Positions 16,014 through 25,169 of a DNA stretch of 64,000 bases are shown piece by piece. The notes beneath the pieces were generated by a model, which was given only the letters and a program-made list of their open reading frames with translations, made no database searches and was not told where the DNA came from. This DNA is from Halostella litorea. Its GTDB lineage: Archaea > Halobacteriota > Halobacteria > Halobacteriales > Natronoarchaeaceae. The stretch is taken from assembly GCF_004785955.1 (NCBI RefSeq), contig NZ_SJER01000005.1, positions 1-64,000 of the forward strand. The letters run 5' to 3'. Position 1 is the stretch's first letter. The number at the start of each line of letters is the position of its first letter. Position numbers and translations under genes: made by a program.

Positions 16014-17272
16014 CCGGCCCCGTAGTAAGCCCTGTCGTAGCCGTCCGGGACCGACGCGGTCCTGCGAAGCGCGGCGTCGACCTGATTGGCGCTGTAGTCG
16101 GGGTTGACGCTTTTGACCAGTGCCGCCGCGCCCGCGACCTGCGGGGCCGCCATGCTCGTACCCGCCTTCCAGCCGTACGAGGGGGTCAGCCCGTCGGCGT
16201 CGTCCGAGAAGGTGGTGCTCAACACGAGGTCATTGAACCAGGGTTGGTCCGAGCCAGTCGCGTCCCGGTCGACGTCGCCGCCGGGCGCGGCCACGTCGAT
16301 CGCGTTCGTGCCGTAGTTGGTGTAGTACGCGGGGCTGTGGGTCGGGGATTCGAGCCCGTCCTCGCCCCAGCCGAAGCCGATCGGGCCGGTGGCGGCGACG
16401 CTGAACCCCTGTGCCCCCTCGTTCGGGAGGCTGATCACGCTCCCGTCGTGCTGGAGGTCCGCGCCGTCGTTGCCGGCGGCGGCGACGATCAGCGTCCCCT
16501 GCCTGTTCGCGTGCGTCATCGTCCGATTGAGGACCTTGCCGTAGAACTCGCCGTTGGCCCCCCGCGGCACGGGGTACGCGCCGAGGCTCAGGTTCGCGGC
16601 GTCACAGCCGACCTCGGCGCTGTAGACGACCGCGGCGAGGATGTCGCCGAACGCCGCGCCGCCCTCGGCGGCGAACACGCGACAGTCGACGAGTTCAGCC
16701 CCCGGCGCGGTGCCGGTGACGCCGACGCCGTTCGTGTCGTCGGCCGCGATGGTGCCGGCGACGTGGGTACCGTGGTCGTCCCCGACCGGGTTGTGGTCGC
16801 CCCCGTCGTCCGTGAAGTTCCGCGAGAGGTCGACGTTCAGCGGCCCCGCGAGGTCGGGGTGGGTCTCCAGCACCCCGGAGTCGATGACCGCCACGCGCGC
16901 CCCGTCGCCGCGCGTCACCTCGTGGACCGCCGCGAGGTTCTGGTCCCGCTTGTCCCACTGCAGGCCGTACAGCGGTTCGTCGACCGCGCTCGCCGGCTCC
17001 GCCGCTTCCCGGTGGACGGGGTCGTCGAGGGCCATCGTCAGGTCCGGGGCGAACGACGTCCCCTCGACCGCCTCGCGCTCGCCCCGGACCACCGCCAGGT
17101 CGACCGCCCGGAGGTCGTGTACCACCTCGACGCCCGACAGGTCGACGTTTCCACGTGTGTCCACCAGATATCGGTCCGACGCCGTCGCCGCCGTCACCGT
17201 CGTCCCCGCGGCGATACCGCCCAGAACCGCGCCGCTCAGCTTGACGAAACTCCGTCGAGTGTGATGTGACAT
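15980..17272 (-). CDS. Tat-secreted subtilisin-like serine protease (halolysin type)
   Basis: 430 residues from ATG 17272. The signal HHTRRSFVKLSG plus hydrophobic stretch predicts Tat export. A propeptide-like segment follows, then the S8 domain with catalytic D131 (VAVIDSGV), H167 (DDHGTHVAG), oxyanion N268 (AAAGNDG) and S373 (AGTSMAAP). No C-terminal PPC extension, so shorter than classic halolysins. It should degrade extracellular proteins. A CTATTATG box lies ~30 nt upstream. The 3' end overlaps the convergent HPP gene by 34 bp. Confidence 0.93.
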   Translation of the reverse strand: MSHHTRRSFVKLSGAVLGGIAAGTTVTAATASDRYLVDTRGNVDLSGVEVVHDLRAVDLAVVRGEREAVEGTSFAPDLTMALDDPVHREAAEPASAVDEPLYGLQWDKRDQNLAAVHEVTRGDGARVAVIDSGVLETHPDLAGPLNVDLSRNFTDDGGDHNPVGDDHGTHVAGTIAADDTNGVGVTGTAPGAELVDCRVFAAEGGAAFGDILAAVVYSAEVGCDAANLSLGAYPVPRGANGEFYGKVLNRTMTHANRQGTLIVAAAGNDGADLQHDGSVISLPNEGAQGFSVAATGPIGFGWGEDGLESPTHSPAYYTNYGTNAIDVAAPGGDVDRDATGSDQPWFNDLVLSTTFSDDADGLTPSYGWKAGTSMAAPQVAGAAALVKSVNPDYSANQVDAALRRTASVPDGYDRAYYGAGYLDPLAAVRD

Positions 17273-17398
17273 ACACCCCCACACGCATTGTGGACCTACA
17301 TAATAGTTGTTGAATTATCTCCGTGGAGGTGTTACATACTCGCCGGCATAGCTCCCACTATCGCTTCGAACGGGAGAAGGAAAGCGTCGGGCGGCGGG

Positions 17399-18028
17399 TC
17401 ACCAGCCGGTCGCGTCGCGGATCCGGGCGACTGGCGCGTCCGCGAGTTCGGCCGCGTCGGCGTCGACAGTCGCCCAGCCGGCGGCCGCGGCGGCCTCGCG
17501 GTCGGAGTCGTGGTTCGAGACGTAGGCGTAGGCGGACGCGTCGAGGCGGTCCGCGGCGGCGGCGAACAGGTCGCCGCTCTCCTTCGTCGCGTCGAGGTCG
17601 TACGAGATAGCGACGTCGTCAAGCAGGTCGTCGATCCCGAGTTTCTCCAGTTTCGCGCGCTGGAGGTCGGGGAGGCCGCTGGTCAGCACGCCGACGGCGA
17701 ACTCGTCGGCCACCGCCTCGACCAGCCCGGGCAGGTCCTCGACGGCCGGCCGGACGGCGTCGACCTCCAGTTGCTTCTGGAACCGGGCGGCCTCCTCCGG
17801 CGTGAGGTCGGGGTCGGCCTCCAGTTCCTCGAAGTGCGCGCGGTAGGCCCCGGCCAGCGGTTCCGGTTCGAGGTCGAGAAAGCGGTCGAAAAACAGGTTC
17901 GACTGCCGCGTGGCGTCGATCTCCGGGTCGGGTATCCCGGCCTCCTGAAGCGTCTCGACGACCAGCGCGTCGAACGGGCGCTCCATCCGGGTGAGCGTGA
18001 GATCGAGGTTGAAGTAGACGGCGCGCAT
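17399..18028 (-). CDS. HAD-superfamily protein with Asn in place of the nucleophile
   Basis: 209 residues in the HAD fold. Motif I reads VYFNLDLT: the first Asp of DxD, the nucleophile, is Asn (N7, codon AAC), while D9 is kept. Motif II (VLTSG), motif III Lys (DATKESG) and motif IV Asp (YVSNHDSD) are intact. HAD proteins usually hydrolyse phosphate esters or haloacids through the first Asp; with Asn this protein may be inactive, bind only, or depend on deamidation. It is followed by the acetyl-CoA synthetase operon on the same strand, 81 bp away, with no obvious link. Confidence 0.82.
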   Translation of the reverse strand: MRAVYFNLDLTLTRMERPFDALVVETLQEAGIPDPEIDATRQSNLFFDRFLDLEPEPLAGAYRAHFEELEADPDLTPEEAARFQKQLEVDAVRPAVEDLPGLVEAVADEFAVGVLTSGLPDLQRAKLEKLGIDDLLDDVAISYDLDATKESGDLFAAAADRLDASAYAYVSNHDSDREAAAAAGWATVDADAAELADAPVARIRDATGW

Positions 18029-18109
18029 GCCCGTCGGTTCCGCTCGGGCGGCCCTATCGCTTGCGATCGGGGCTGGCGGGGGGACGGCCGAGGAGGCGGG
18101 TTCGCCCAG

Positions 18110-19171
18110 TCAGTGGCCGAGCAGGCCCTCGACGTCCGCGTGGTCCGAGAGGAGTTCGCGCATCGCCTCGACCGTCCCGGCGTCGCGGGTGCGGCCGGAC
18201 CGCACCACCTCCTCCGCCCGGTCGACGGTGGTCAGCGTGTCGGTCCGGACCAGCAGGATGGGGACGCCCTTGTCCGCGGCCTTGCCGACGACGGCCCCCG
18301 GCGGGCGGTGGCCGCCGGTGAGGATCAGACACCTGATCCCCGGCGCTTCCAGCGCCGCCGTGTGGATGTCCGAGCGGTCGCCGCCGGTGATCACCGCGGC
18401 GTCGCGCGTCCGGCGGAAGTGCCGGAGCGCCTCGTCGGCGCTCATCGCGCCGACGCTGAACCGCTCGACGAACTCGTCGGTCGGCACGTCCGTGATCACC
18501 TCGGCGGCGAGTTCCTCCGCCAGGTCGCCGACCGTGACGCCGGCCAGTTCCTGCTTGCGCGGGACGATGCCGTGGACCGGGACGCCCCGCCCCTCGAGGA
18601 ACGGCACGACGTCGTGCTCCAGTTCGTCGTGGTCGGCGTCGGCGACGAGGTTGAACACGACGCCGCCGAGGCGGTCGCCGAGGCGGTCGGCCGCGGCGAG
18701 CACGTCGTCGACGTCCTCGGGGCGCTCGTAGGTCGCCACGACGACGACCTGCGCGTCGATCAGTTCCGCGACCTCGTCGTCGGTCAGGCCGATGATGCCG
18801 CCGGTCGTGAGGCTGCCGCCGCCCTCGACGAACACGTGGTCCCTGTCGGCGGCGATCGCCTCGAACTGCTCGGCGACGATCTCGCGGAGGTCGTCGGGGT
18901 CCTCGCGGCCGCGGATCGCCTGCTCGACGAACGTCGGCGAGTAGACGATCGGCTCCATCTGGTGCATCTCGTCGTCCGTGCCGAACAGTTCGCGGGCGAG
19001 CATGGGGTCCTCGTCGAGCGTCTTCCCGACGTTGCTCTCGAGGCGGGTCCCCTTCGGTTTCATGTAGCCGACCGACTCGCCGCCGTCCTGCGCCAGCAGG
19101 CCGAGCGCGAGCGTGATGGCCGTCTTGCCGGTACTCTCCTCGATCGAGGTTACGAGCGTGGTGTGAGTCAT
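18110..19171 (-). CDS. P-loop/DRTGG phosphotransacetylase-family protein
   Basis: 353 residues: TLVTSIEESTGKTAITLALGL is a P-loop-like nucleotide-binding start as in the CobB/BioD-like N-terminal domain of long phosphotransacetylases; HVFVEGGGSLTTGGIIGL and a DRTGG-like domain (VGAMSADEALRHF..., about 225-340) follow. The catalytic PTA_PTB domain of true phosphotransacetylase is missing, so this is a regulatory-module-only protein. It overlaps the upstream ADP-forming acetyl-CoA synthetase gene by ATGA (19168-19171), a strong hint that it controls or assists that enzyme. Confidence 0.85.
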   Translation of the reverse strand: MTHTTLVTSIEESTGKTAITLALGLLAQDGGESVGYMKPKGTRLESNVGKTLDEDPMLARELFGTDDEMHQMEPIVYSPTFVEQAIRGREDPDDLREIVAEQFEAIAADRDHVFVEGGGSLTTGGIIGLTDDEVAELIDAQVVVVATYERPEDVDDVLAAADRLGDRLGGVVFNLVADADHDELEHDVVPFLEGRGVPVHGIVPRKQELAGVTVGDLAEELAAEVITDVPTDEFVERFSVGAMSADEALRHFRRTRDAAVITGGDRSDIHTAALEAPGIRCLILTGGHRPPGAVVGKAADKGVPILLVRTDTLTTVDRAEEVVRSGRTRDAGTVEAMRELLSDHADVEGLLGH

Positions 19172-21270
19172 AGTTCCTCCGTGTCTACCGTGAGCCTGAT
19201 GTCGACCGCCTGTACGCCGTCCGGCCCCGCGACGAGCGGGTTGATGTCGAGTTCGAGGATCGCCGGGAAGTCGGTGACCAGTTGCGAGAGCCGCTGGATC
19301 GTCTCGACGATGGCGTCCTCGTCGGCGGGCGTCCGCCCGCGCGCGCCGCGCAGCAGCGGCGCGGCGTCGATGTCGTCGACCATCGCCTCGGCCTCGTCGC
19401 GGCCCAGCGGGGCGACCCGGACCGTCGTGTCCTCGATGACCTCCACGAAGATGCCGCCGAGACCGAAGAGAACGAGCGGGCCGAACTGCGGGTCCCGGTT
19501 CATCCCGACGATGGTCTCGGTCCCCTCGTCCAGGTCGACCATCTCCTGGACCTGCACGCCGAGGATGTCCGCGTCCGGCTGGTAGTTCCGGGCGCGGGAG
19601 ACCAGGTCCTCGTAGGCGTCGTACACGTCCTCGTTCTCGACGCCGACCTTCACGCCGCCGATGTCGGACTTGTGCAGGATGTCCGGGCTGACGATCTTCA
19701 TCACGACCGGGCCGTCGACGTCGTGTGCGACCGCGACCGCGTCCTCGGGCGAGTCGACCACGTCGCCGGCCGGCGTCGGGATGCCGTAGGCGTCGAGCAG
19801 GTCCATCGCCTCGACGCCGAGGCGGTTGTCGCCGCGGTCCTCCGCGCGCGAGAGGACTTCCCGGGCGCGCTCGCGGTCCACGTCGAACGCCGTCGGGTCG
19901 TCGACGGAGCCCTCGCGGACGTCGCGGTACTCCGAGAGCGCATCGAGGCTCCGGACGCCCCGCGCGGGGTCGAAGTAGTTCGGGATGCCCCCCTCGCGGA
20001 GGCGGTCGGCGGCGGCCTCGGTGCTCTCCCCGCCCATGAGGCAGGCGACGACGGGCTTTTCGTGTTCGGCCTGCAGTTCGACGACGGCGTCGGCCAGTTC
20101 CTCGAAGGAAAGCACCGCCGTCGGCGCGGAGACGACGACGGCCGCGCCGACGCCGTCGTCGGAGAGCGCCAGGTCGATGGCCTCGCGGAACCGGTCGACG
20201 TCGGCGTCGCCGATGGTGTCGACGGGGTTGTACACGTTCGCCCCGTCGGGCAGCGCCTCCCCCAGCGCGTCGATGGTGTCGTCGGAGAACGACGCCAGCG
20301 ACAGCGACGAGTCGCCGATGGCGTCGGTCGCCATCACGCCCGGGCCGCCGGCGTTCGTGACGACGGCCACGTCGTCGTGGTCGGGCAGCGGCTGGCCCGA
20401 CAGCGCGCGGGCGTAGTCGAACAGTTCCTGCACCGTCTCGACGCGCTGGACGCCGGCCTGCTCCAGCCCCGCCTCGTAGGCCTCGTCGCTCCCGGCGATG
20501 GAGCCGGTGTGCGAGGAGGCCGCCTGCGCCCCGGCGTCCGTCCGGCCGGACTTGACGAGGACGATCGGCGTGTCGTCGGTCACCTCGCGGGCGGTCCGGA
20601 TGAACTCCTGCCCGTCGTCGATCCCCTCGAGGTAGCCGATGATGACGTCGGTGTCGGGGTCGTCGCCCCAGTGTTCGATCAGGTCCGTCTCGTCGACGAC
20701 GGCCTCGTTGCCAAGCGAGACGACGTCCTTGAACCCGATGTCCTGGTCGTTGGCCCAGTCGAGCACGGCGGTGATGAACGCCCCGGACTGGCTCATGAAG
20801 GAGAGCGACCCGTCCTGTGCGTTCTCCGGGCCGAACGTGGCGTTCATGCCGACCGGCGTGCTCATCACGCCGAGGCTGTTCGGGCCGACGAGCGCCATGT
20901 CGTAGGACTCGGCCACCTCGACGAGTTCGCGCTCCCGAGCCGCGCCCTCGCTCCCGGTCTCGCTGAACCCGGCCGTGATGACGACCACGTTCTCGACGCC
21001 GGCCTCGCCGGCCTCCTCGACGGCGTTGACGGCGACGTGTGGCGGGACGACCACGACCGCCAGGTCCGGCGGGCCGTCGGGGACGCTCCCCACGTCGGGG
21101 TAGCAGTCGTAGCCCAGCACGGACTCCCGGCTGGGGTTTACCGGGACGATACGCCCCTCGAAGTCGTCGCGTAAGTTCGTGAGGATCGCCCGTCCGACCG
21201 ACCCCTCGCGGTCGGTTGCGCCGACGACGGCGACGCTTTCGGGCGCGAACAGAGCCGATAACGATCCCAT
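19168..21270 (-). CDS. acd: ADP-forming acetyl-CoA synthetase, fused alpha-beta
   Basis: 700 residues from ATG 21270. Order: CoA-binding Rossmann domain (~10-130, VAVVGATDREGSVG), two succinyl-CoA-ligase-like domains with the phospho-His loop SSHTGSIAG (H254), and a C-terminal ATP-grasp (~475-700). Haloarchaeal ACD makes acetate and ATP from acetyl-CoA, ADP and phosphate. A GTTTAATC box lies 27 nt upstream. An ATG three codons earlier (21279) is possible. Operon with the P-loop/DRTGG gene. Confidence 0.93.
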   Translation of the reverse strand: MGSLSALFAPESVAVVGATDREGSVGRAILTNLRDDFEGRIVPVNPSRESVLGYDCYPDVGSVPDGPPDLAVVVVPPHVAVNAVEEAGEAGVENVVVITAGFSETGSEGAARERELVEVAESYDMALVGPNSLGVMSTPVGMNATFGPENAQDGSLSFMSQSGAFITAVLDWANDQDIGFKDVVSLGNEAVVDETDLIEHWGDDPDTDVIIGYLEGIDDGQEFIRTAREVTDDTPIVLVKSGRTDAGAQAASSHTGSIAGSDEAYEAGLEQAGVQRVETVQELFDYARALSGQPLPDHDDVAVVTNAGGPGVMATDAIGDSSLSLASFSDDTIDALGEALPDGANVYNPVDTIGDADVDRFREAIDLALSDDGVGAAVVVSAPTAVLSFEELADAVVELQAEHEKPVVACLMGGESTEAAADRLREGGIPNYFDPARGVRSLDALSEYRDVREGSVDDPTAFDVDRERAREVLSRAEDRGDNRLGVEAMDLLDAYGIPTPAGDVVDSPEDAVAVAHDVDGPVVMKIVSPDILHKSDIGGVKVGVENEDVYDAYEDLVSRARNYQPDADILGVQVQEMVDLDEGTETIVGMNRDPQFGPLVLFGLGGIFVEVIEDTTVRVAPLGRDEAEAMVDDIDAAPLLRGARGRTPADEDAIVETIQRLSQLVTDFPAILELDINPLVAGPDGVQAVDIRLTVDTEEL

Positions 21271-21395
21271 CGTTCGCACGTTCGACGGGACGGGGGATTA
21301 AACGTACGCTTCTTCCCACCTGTCGGGAACGCGGGGGGAAGAACCGGGGGACGGAGACGGCCCGTTCCCCGGCGGGCGGTCGCGCGAGCCGCCCG

Positions 21396-21872
21396 CTACT
21401 CGGTGACGTCCACGACGGTCGCGTCGGCCGTCGCGAGCAACTGCTCCGGGTCCGCCGGGAACACCGCCTCCGGCGTGCCGGCCGCCGCCCACACCGTGTC
21501 GTGGTCCGCGAGCGTCGGGTCGAACACAACCGGCACGTCCCGGTCGTGACACACCGGCGGGACGCCGCCGATGGACCAGCCGAGCGCCTCCTTGACCGCG
21601 CCCGGCGACGCCGGTTCGACGGCGTCGGCCGCCACCTCGAAGTGGTCCGCGAGGCGGCGCTCGCTCACGCGGTTCGCGCCGCTCGTGAGCGCGACCACGT
21701 GGTCGCCGTCCGCGCTCATCACGATGCTCTTGACGATCTGTGCCACGTCACAGCCCACGGCGTCGGCCGCGTCGGCCGCCGTCTTGGTCCCCTCCGGGAA
21801 CTCGGTGACGTCAACCGACAGGCCGTGCTCGTCGCGCGCTCGCTCGGCGAACGCCTCGGCGCTCGGGTGCAT
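21396..21872 (-). CDS. YbaK/EbsC-type aminoacyl-tRNA deacylase
   Basis: 158 residues from ATG 21872: VGCDVAQIVKSIVMSADGDHVVALTSGANRVSERRLA (given here as landmarks around residues 42-80) with the catalytic-site lysine region IVKS and the loop SIGGVPPVCH. The family hydrolyses mischarged aminoacyl-tRNAs (Cys/Ala-tRNA-Pro type). Single-domain and full length. Divergent from the MFS gene with 124 bp between. Exact amino acid specificity is not evident. Confidence 0.86.
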   Translation of the reverse strand: MHPSAEAFAERARDEHGLSVDVTEFPEGTKTAADAADAVGCDVAQIVKSIVMSADGDHVVALTSGANRVSERRLADHFEVAADAVEPASPGAVKEALGWSIGGVPPVCHDRDVPVVFDPTLADHDTVWAAAGTPEAVFPADPEQLLATADATVVDVTE

Positions 21873-21996
21873 ACCGCGTGGCTCGCGCCCGTGGACCAAA
21901 AGCGATCCGAGCGCGGCGATTTCGGCGGGGGAGTGAAGTATCGCCGCGCCGATGCATGGACGATGACCGAGGGAGGACGATGAGCGGGGGTGGACG

Positions 21997-23304
21997 GTGA
22001 CCGACCGCTGGCTGTACGGCTGGGGGCTGGGGTACGCCGCCGTCGGCGCGGCGTCGCTTCTGATACCGCTGTACGCGCTCGAACTGGGGGCCGGGCCGCT
22101 GCTGGTCGGCCTGATGGCGTCGACCGCGGCGTTCGCCGGCGTCCCCGGCGCGATCCTGTGGGGCCGGCTGGCCGCCCGCACCGACCGGCGGCGCGTGTTC
22201 GTCCTCGTCGCGCTCGCGGCCACGGCGGGCGTGCTCGCGGTCGTCCCGCTGCTGTCGGACCCGGTCGCGCTGCTGGTCGCCAACGCGGCGCTGTGGTTCG
22301 TCGTGGCGGCGGCCGCGCCGGTGTTGAACCTGATCGTCGTCGACGGCGTCCCCGAGTCCGACTGGGAGCGGGAGATCGGCCGGCTGAACCACTACCAGGG
22401 GTACGGCTGGCTCCTCGGCCTCGTGGCGGGGGCGGCCTGGACCGGCGCGGCGGCCGCGGCGACCGACGCCTCGCCCGTCGCCGCACAGCGGAGCTTCTTC
22501 CTCGCCAGCGCGGCGTCGACGGCGGTCGCGCTCGGCGTCGTCCGCTACTGGTACCCCGAGCGCCCGCGGGTGTCCCCCGAGCGCTTCCGCCGGGTGTACC
22601 GCCGCCTCTCGCGCACGGGCGGCCGGACGGTCCGCGCGGTGCCGTTCGGCCCGTCGCGGGTGTACTGGTCGCTGCGGTCGCTGCGCCCCGACCGGCTGAC
22701 GGGCCGGTTCCGGTCGCGGCTCGGGACATACCTCGCGGCGCTGACGCTGTGTTTCGTCGGCTTCTCGGTTTTCTTCGGCCCGCTGCCGGCCTACCTGACC
22801 GCGGAGTCGTTCTCGACCGACGGGATCTTCGCGCTGTTCGTCCTCTCCAGCGCGGGGTCGGCCGCGTTCTACGCCCGCGCCGGCGACCTCTCGGCGCGGA
22901 TGGACGCCCGCCGGCTACAGGTCGCGGCGCTGCTCGGGCGGGCGGGCGCGTTCCCCGTCATCGCCGCCGTCGGGGTGGCGCTCGCGCCGCCCGTAGCCGT
23001 GGCCGCACAGGCGCCGCTGTTCGCGTTCGTCGGCGTCACCTGGGCGGTGATCGCCGTCACCTCGACGGGCGTCGTCACGCGGCTGGCACCGTCCGAGGCC
23101 CGGGGCGAGGCGCTCGGGGCGTACGCCGCGCTGTCGAACTTCGGCGGCGGCGTCGGCAGCGCACTCGGCGGGTGGATCGCGGCGTCCGCGGGCTACGTCG
23201 CCGCGTTCGGCGTGGCCGCCGGCCTGATCGCCGTCGGCGCGGCGCTCGTGGCGCTGGGTCGGCGCGGGGCGGTCCCCGCGGCCGACCGCCCGCTCGGCCG
23301 GTAG
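21997..23304 (+). CDS. Major facilitator superfamily transporter
   Basis: 435 residues with about 12 membrane segments in two halves joined by an Arg-rich cytoplasmic loop (~190-235, including YRRLSRTGGR). The A-motif GRLAARTDRRRVFV follows TM2. Start is GTG 21997; nearby ATGs at 21963 and 21981 are out of frame. Substrate unknown. It converges on the PfkB kinase gene 14 bp beyond its stop, and a sugar kinase/isomerase pair adjoining could suggest a sugar, but the strands differ and this is weak. Confidence 0.87.
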   Translation: MTDRWLYGWGLGYAAVGAASLLIPLYALELGAGPLLVGLMASTAAFAGVPGAILWGRLAARTDRRRVFVLVALAATAGVLAVVPLLSDPVALLVANAALWFVVAAAAPVLNLIVVDGVPESDWEREIGRLNHYQGYGWLLGLVAGAAWTGAAAAATDASPVAAQRSFFLASAASTAVALGVVRYWYPERPRVSPERFRRVYRRLSRTGGRTVRAVPFGPSRVYWSLRSLRPDRLTGRFRSRLGTYLAALTLCFVGFSVFFGPLPAYLTAESFSTDGIFALFVLSSAGSAAFYARAGDLSARMDARRLQVAALLGRAGAFPVIAAVGVALAPPVAVAAQAPLFAFVGVTWAVIAVTSTGVVTRLAPSEARGEALGAYAALSNFGGGVGSALGGWIAASAGYVAAFGVAAGLIAVGAALVALGRRGAVPAADRPLGR

Positions 23305-23318
23305 CGCAATCGGAGCGC

Positions 23319-24269
23319 CTACCGGCCGCGGATCTCCCGAACGCGCTCGCGGTCCGGCAGCGCCGCCATCGCCCCCGTCGCGGTCGTCGCGGCGGCGGCG
23401 ACCGCGTTGGCGAACGCGATCGCTTCGCCAAGCGGTTCGCCATCGAGGAGGGCAGCAATCGCCCCAGCGGTGAAGGCGTCGCCCGCGCCGGTGGCGTCGA
23501 CGGGGTGGACCGGGTAGCCGTCGTGCCGTTCGACGCCGGGCCGCGGCGCGTCGTCGGCCGCCGCGGCGAGCGCGCCGTCGTCGCCGAGCGTGAGCAGGAC
23601 GGTGTGCGGACCAAAGCCGCGGGCGCTCCGGGCCAGCGCCTCGGGGCCGTCGCCGTCCGCGCCCATCGCGCGCAGTTCCGCCGGCGTCGCCGTCAGCACG
23701 TCCGCGTGCTCGGCCGCCCAGCCCGCGACCGTCGCGAACTCCGCCTCGCTCCCCCACAGTTCGGGCCGGTAGTTGGGGTCGAACGAGACGGTACAGCCGG
23801 CCGCCGCGGCGCGCTCCGCGAGGTCCAGCGTCGCCGACCGCGACGGCTCGGCCGCGAGCGCGACGCCGCCGAGGTGAACCCACTCCACCGCTTCGAGCCT
23901 TCCGTCCGGGACCGTTCCGGACCGCATGCGCGTGTCGGCGGTGCCGTCGCGGTAGAACGAGAAGGAGCGGTCGCCGTCCGCGTCGCGCGCCACGAACGAC
24001 AGCGTCGTCTTCGCGCCGGGGTCGCGCTCGACGAACTCGTCGGGGACGCCGCGCTCGGCGAGCGTCCGGACGAGGAAGTCGCCGAAGGGGTCGTCCCCGA
24101 CGCGCGTCCAGAACAGCGGCGGACGGTCGAGCGCCGCCAGCGCGGCCGCGACGTTGGCCGGCGCGCCGCCCGCCCGGCGCGCGAACGCCTCGGCGGCGTC
24201 CAGGTCGCCGGGATTCTCAGGGAGGAAGTCGACGAGCGCCTCGCCCGCGACGAGCACGTCGTGTGTCAT
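23319..24269 (-). CDS. PfkB-family carbohydrate kinase
   Basis: 316 residues from ATG 24269. N-terminal EALVDFLPE and RRAGGAPANVAAALAAL form the ribokinase-family sugar site, and DATGAGDAFTAGAIAALL holds the catalytic Asp/anion hole. Closest in motif pattern to fructokinases and KDG/2-keto sugar kinases; the substrate is not set by sequence. A TIM-barrel isomerase gene ends 69 bp upstream on the same strand, suggesting a small sugar-utilisation operon. Confidence 0.88.
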   Translation of the reverse strand: MTHDVLVAGEALVDFLPENPGDLDAAEAFARRAGGAPANVAAALAALDRPPLFWTRVGDDPFGDFLVRTLAERGVPDEFVERDPGAKTTLSFVARDADGDRSFSFYRDGTADTRMRSGTVPDGRLEAVEWVHLGGVALAAEPSRSATLDLAERAAAAGCTVSFDPNYRPELWGSEAEFATVAGWAAEHADVLTATPAELRAMGADGDGPEALARSARGFGPHTVLLTLGDDGALAAAADDAPRPGVERHDGYPVHPVDATGAGDAFTAGAIAALLDGEPLGEAIAFANAVAAAATTATGAMAALPDRERVREIRGR

Positions 24270-24338
24270 GCGGGGGACTGCGGCGCTCGGTCCCAAAGGC
24301 CTGCCGACAGCGACGCCGCCCCGGCGAGCGCGTCGGCG

Positions 24339-25121
24339 TCAGCCGAGGTCGGCGTCCAGCCGTTCCAGGCTCTCCGCGAGGTAGCCGTAATCGAGCGTGA
24401 ACACCTCAAGCGACAGCGTCCCCGTCCAGTCGACATCGCGGAGCGCGTCGAAGATCCGGTCGAAGTCGATGGTCCCCGCGCCGTAGGGGAGGTGCTCGTC
24501 GTCGGCGACGCGCGTGTCGTTGAGGTGGAAGTGGGAGACGCGCCCGGGGCGGTCGGCGACGATAGACGCGATCCCGCCGGCGTCGACGCCGTCCATGCGC
24601 GCGTGGCCGGTGTCGACGGTCATCGAGACGTCGGTCGCCTCGAACAGGCGGTCGAACTGGTGGACGCTGGGCGTGGCCCGGGGGATGTTCTCGGCGCACA
24701 CCTCGACCCCGGCCGACTCGCCGACGTCGACCAGTTCGCGGACGGAGTCGACGACGTGGCCGATCCGCTCGTCCTCGCTCGCGGCCGGCGTCCAGGCGTT
24801 CGACTCCGCGTGGAGGACCGCCTTCTCAGCGCCGAACTCGCCTACCGTGCGGAGGCAGGCGGACAGTTCCTCGACGGCTCCCTCCCGGACGTGCGGGTGG
24901 TGCGACCCCACGTCGAACCCGCCGAACGGTAGGTGGACGAGCAGGTCGAGGTCGTGCTCGTCGAGCGGGTCGCGGAGGCGGGCGGGGTCGGCTGCGACCG
25001 CCTCGCGGGACCAGTCCCCGTCGAGCATCAGTTCCACGTAGTCGTACCCCGCGTCGGCGGCGCGGGAAAACAGCTCCGCGTCCATGCCGACCTGCGTGAC
25101 GAAGCCGCGGCGAACGTTCAT
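24339..25121 (-). CDS. Sugar phosphate isomerase/epimerase-like TIM-barrel protein
   Basis: 260 residues of the AP-endonuclease-2-like TIM barrel. Metal-site residues can be seen in LVHLPFGGFDVGSHHP, VLHAESNAW, VCAENIP (Glu), VDTGHARM and HFHLNDTR. Members are isomerases/epimerases or inosose-type dehydratases using Mn or Co. Cotranscription with the PfkB gene downstream is likely from the spacing. Substrate unknown. Confidence 0.85.
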   Translation of the reverse strand: MNVRRGFVTQVGMDAELFSRAADAGYDYVELMLDGDWSREAVAADPARLRDPLDEHDLDLLVHLPFGGFDVGSHHPHVREGAVEELSACLRTVGEFGAEKAVLHAESNAWTPAASEDERIGHVVDSVRELVDVGESAGVEVCAENIPRATPSVHQFDRLFEATDVSMTVDTGHARMDGVDAGGIASIVADRPGRVSHFHLNDTRVADDEHLPYGAGTIDFDRIFDALRDVDWTGTLSLEVFTLDYGYLAESLERLDADLG

Positions 25122-25169
25122 CGGGCGGAGTACGGAGCGCCGCCACTTCAGCGGGGCGGTCGGTCGCGG

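Noticed and set aside
18110-21529. A 1139-codon minus-strand frame spanning two genes
   Set aside because: Only residues after ATG 19171 form a protein; the rest is a shadow of acd in another frame.
21990-24932. 980-codon plus-strand frame over MFS, PfkB and isomerase genes
   Set aside because: Arg-rich throughout, no domain; three genuine genes explain the DNA.
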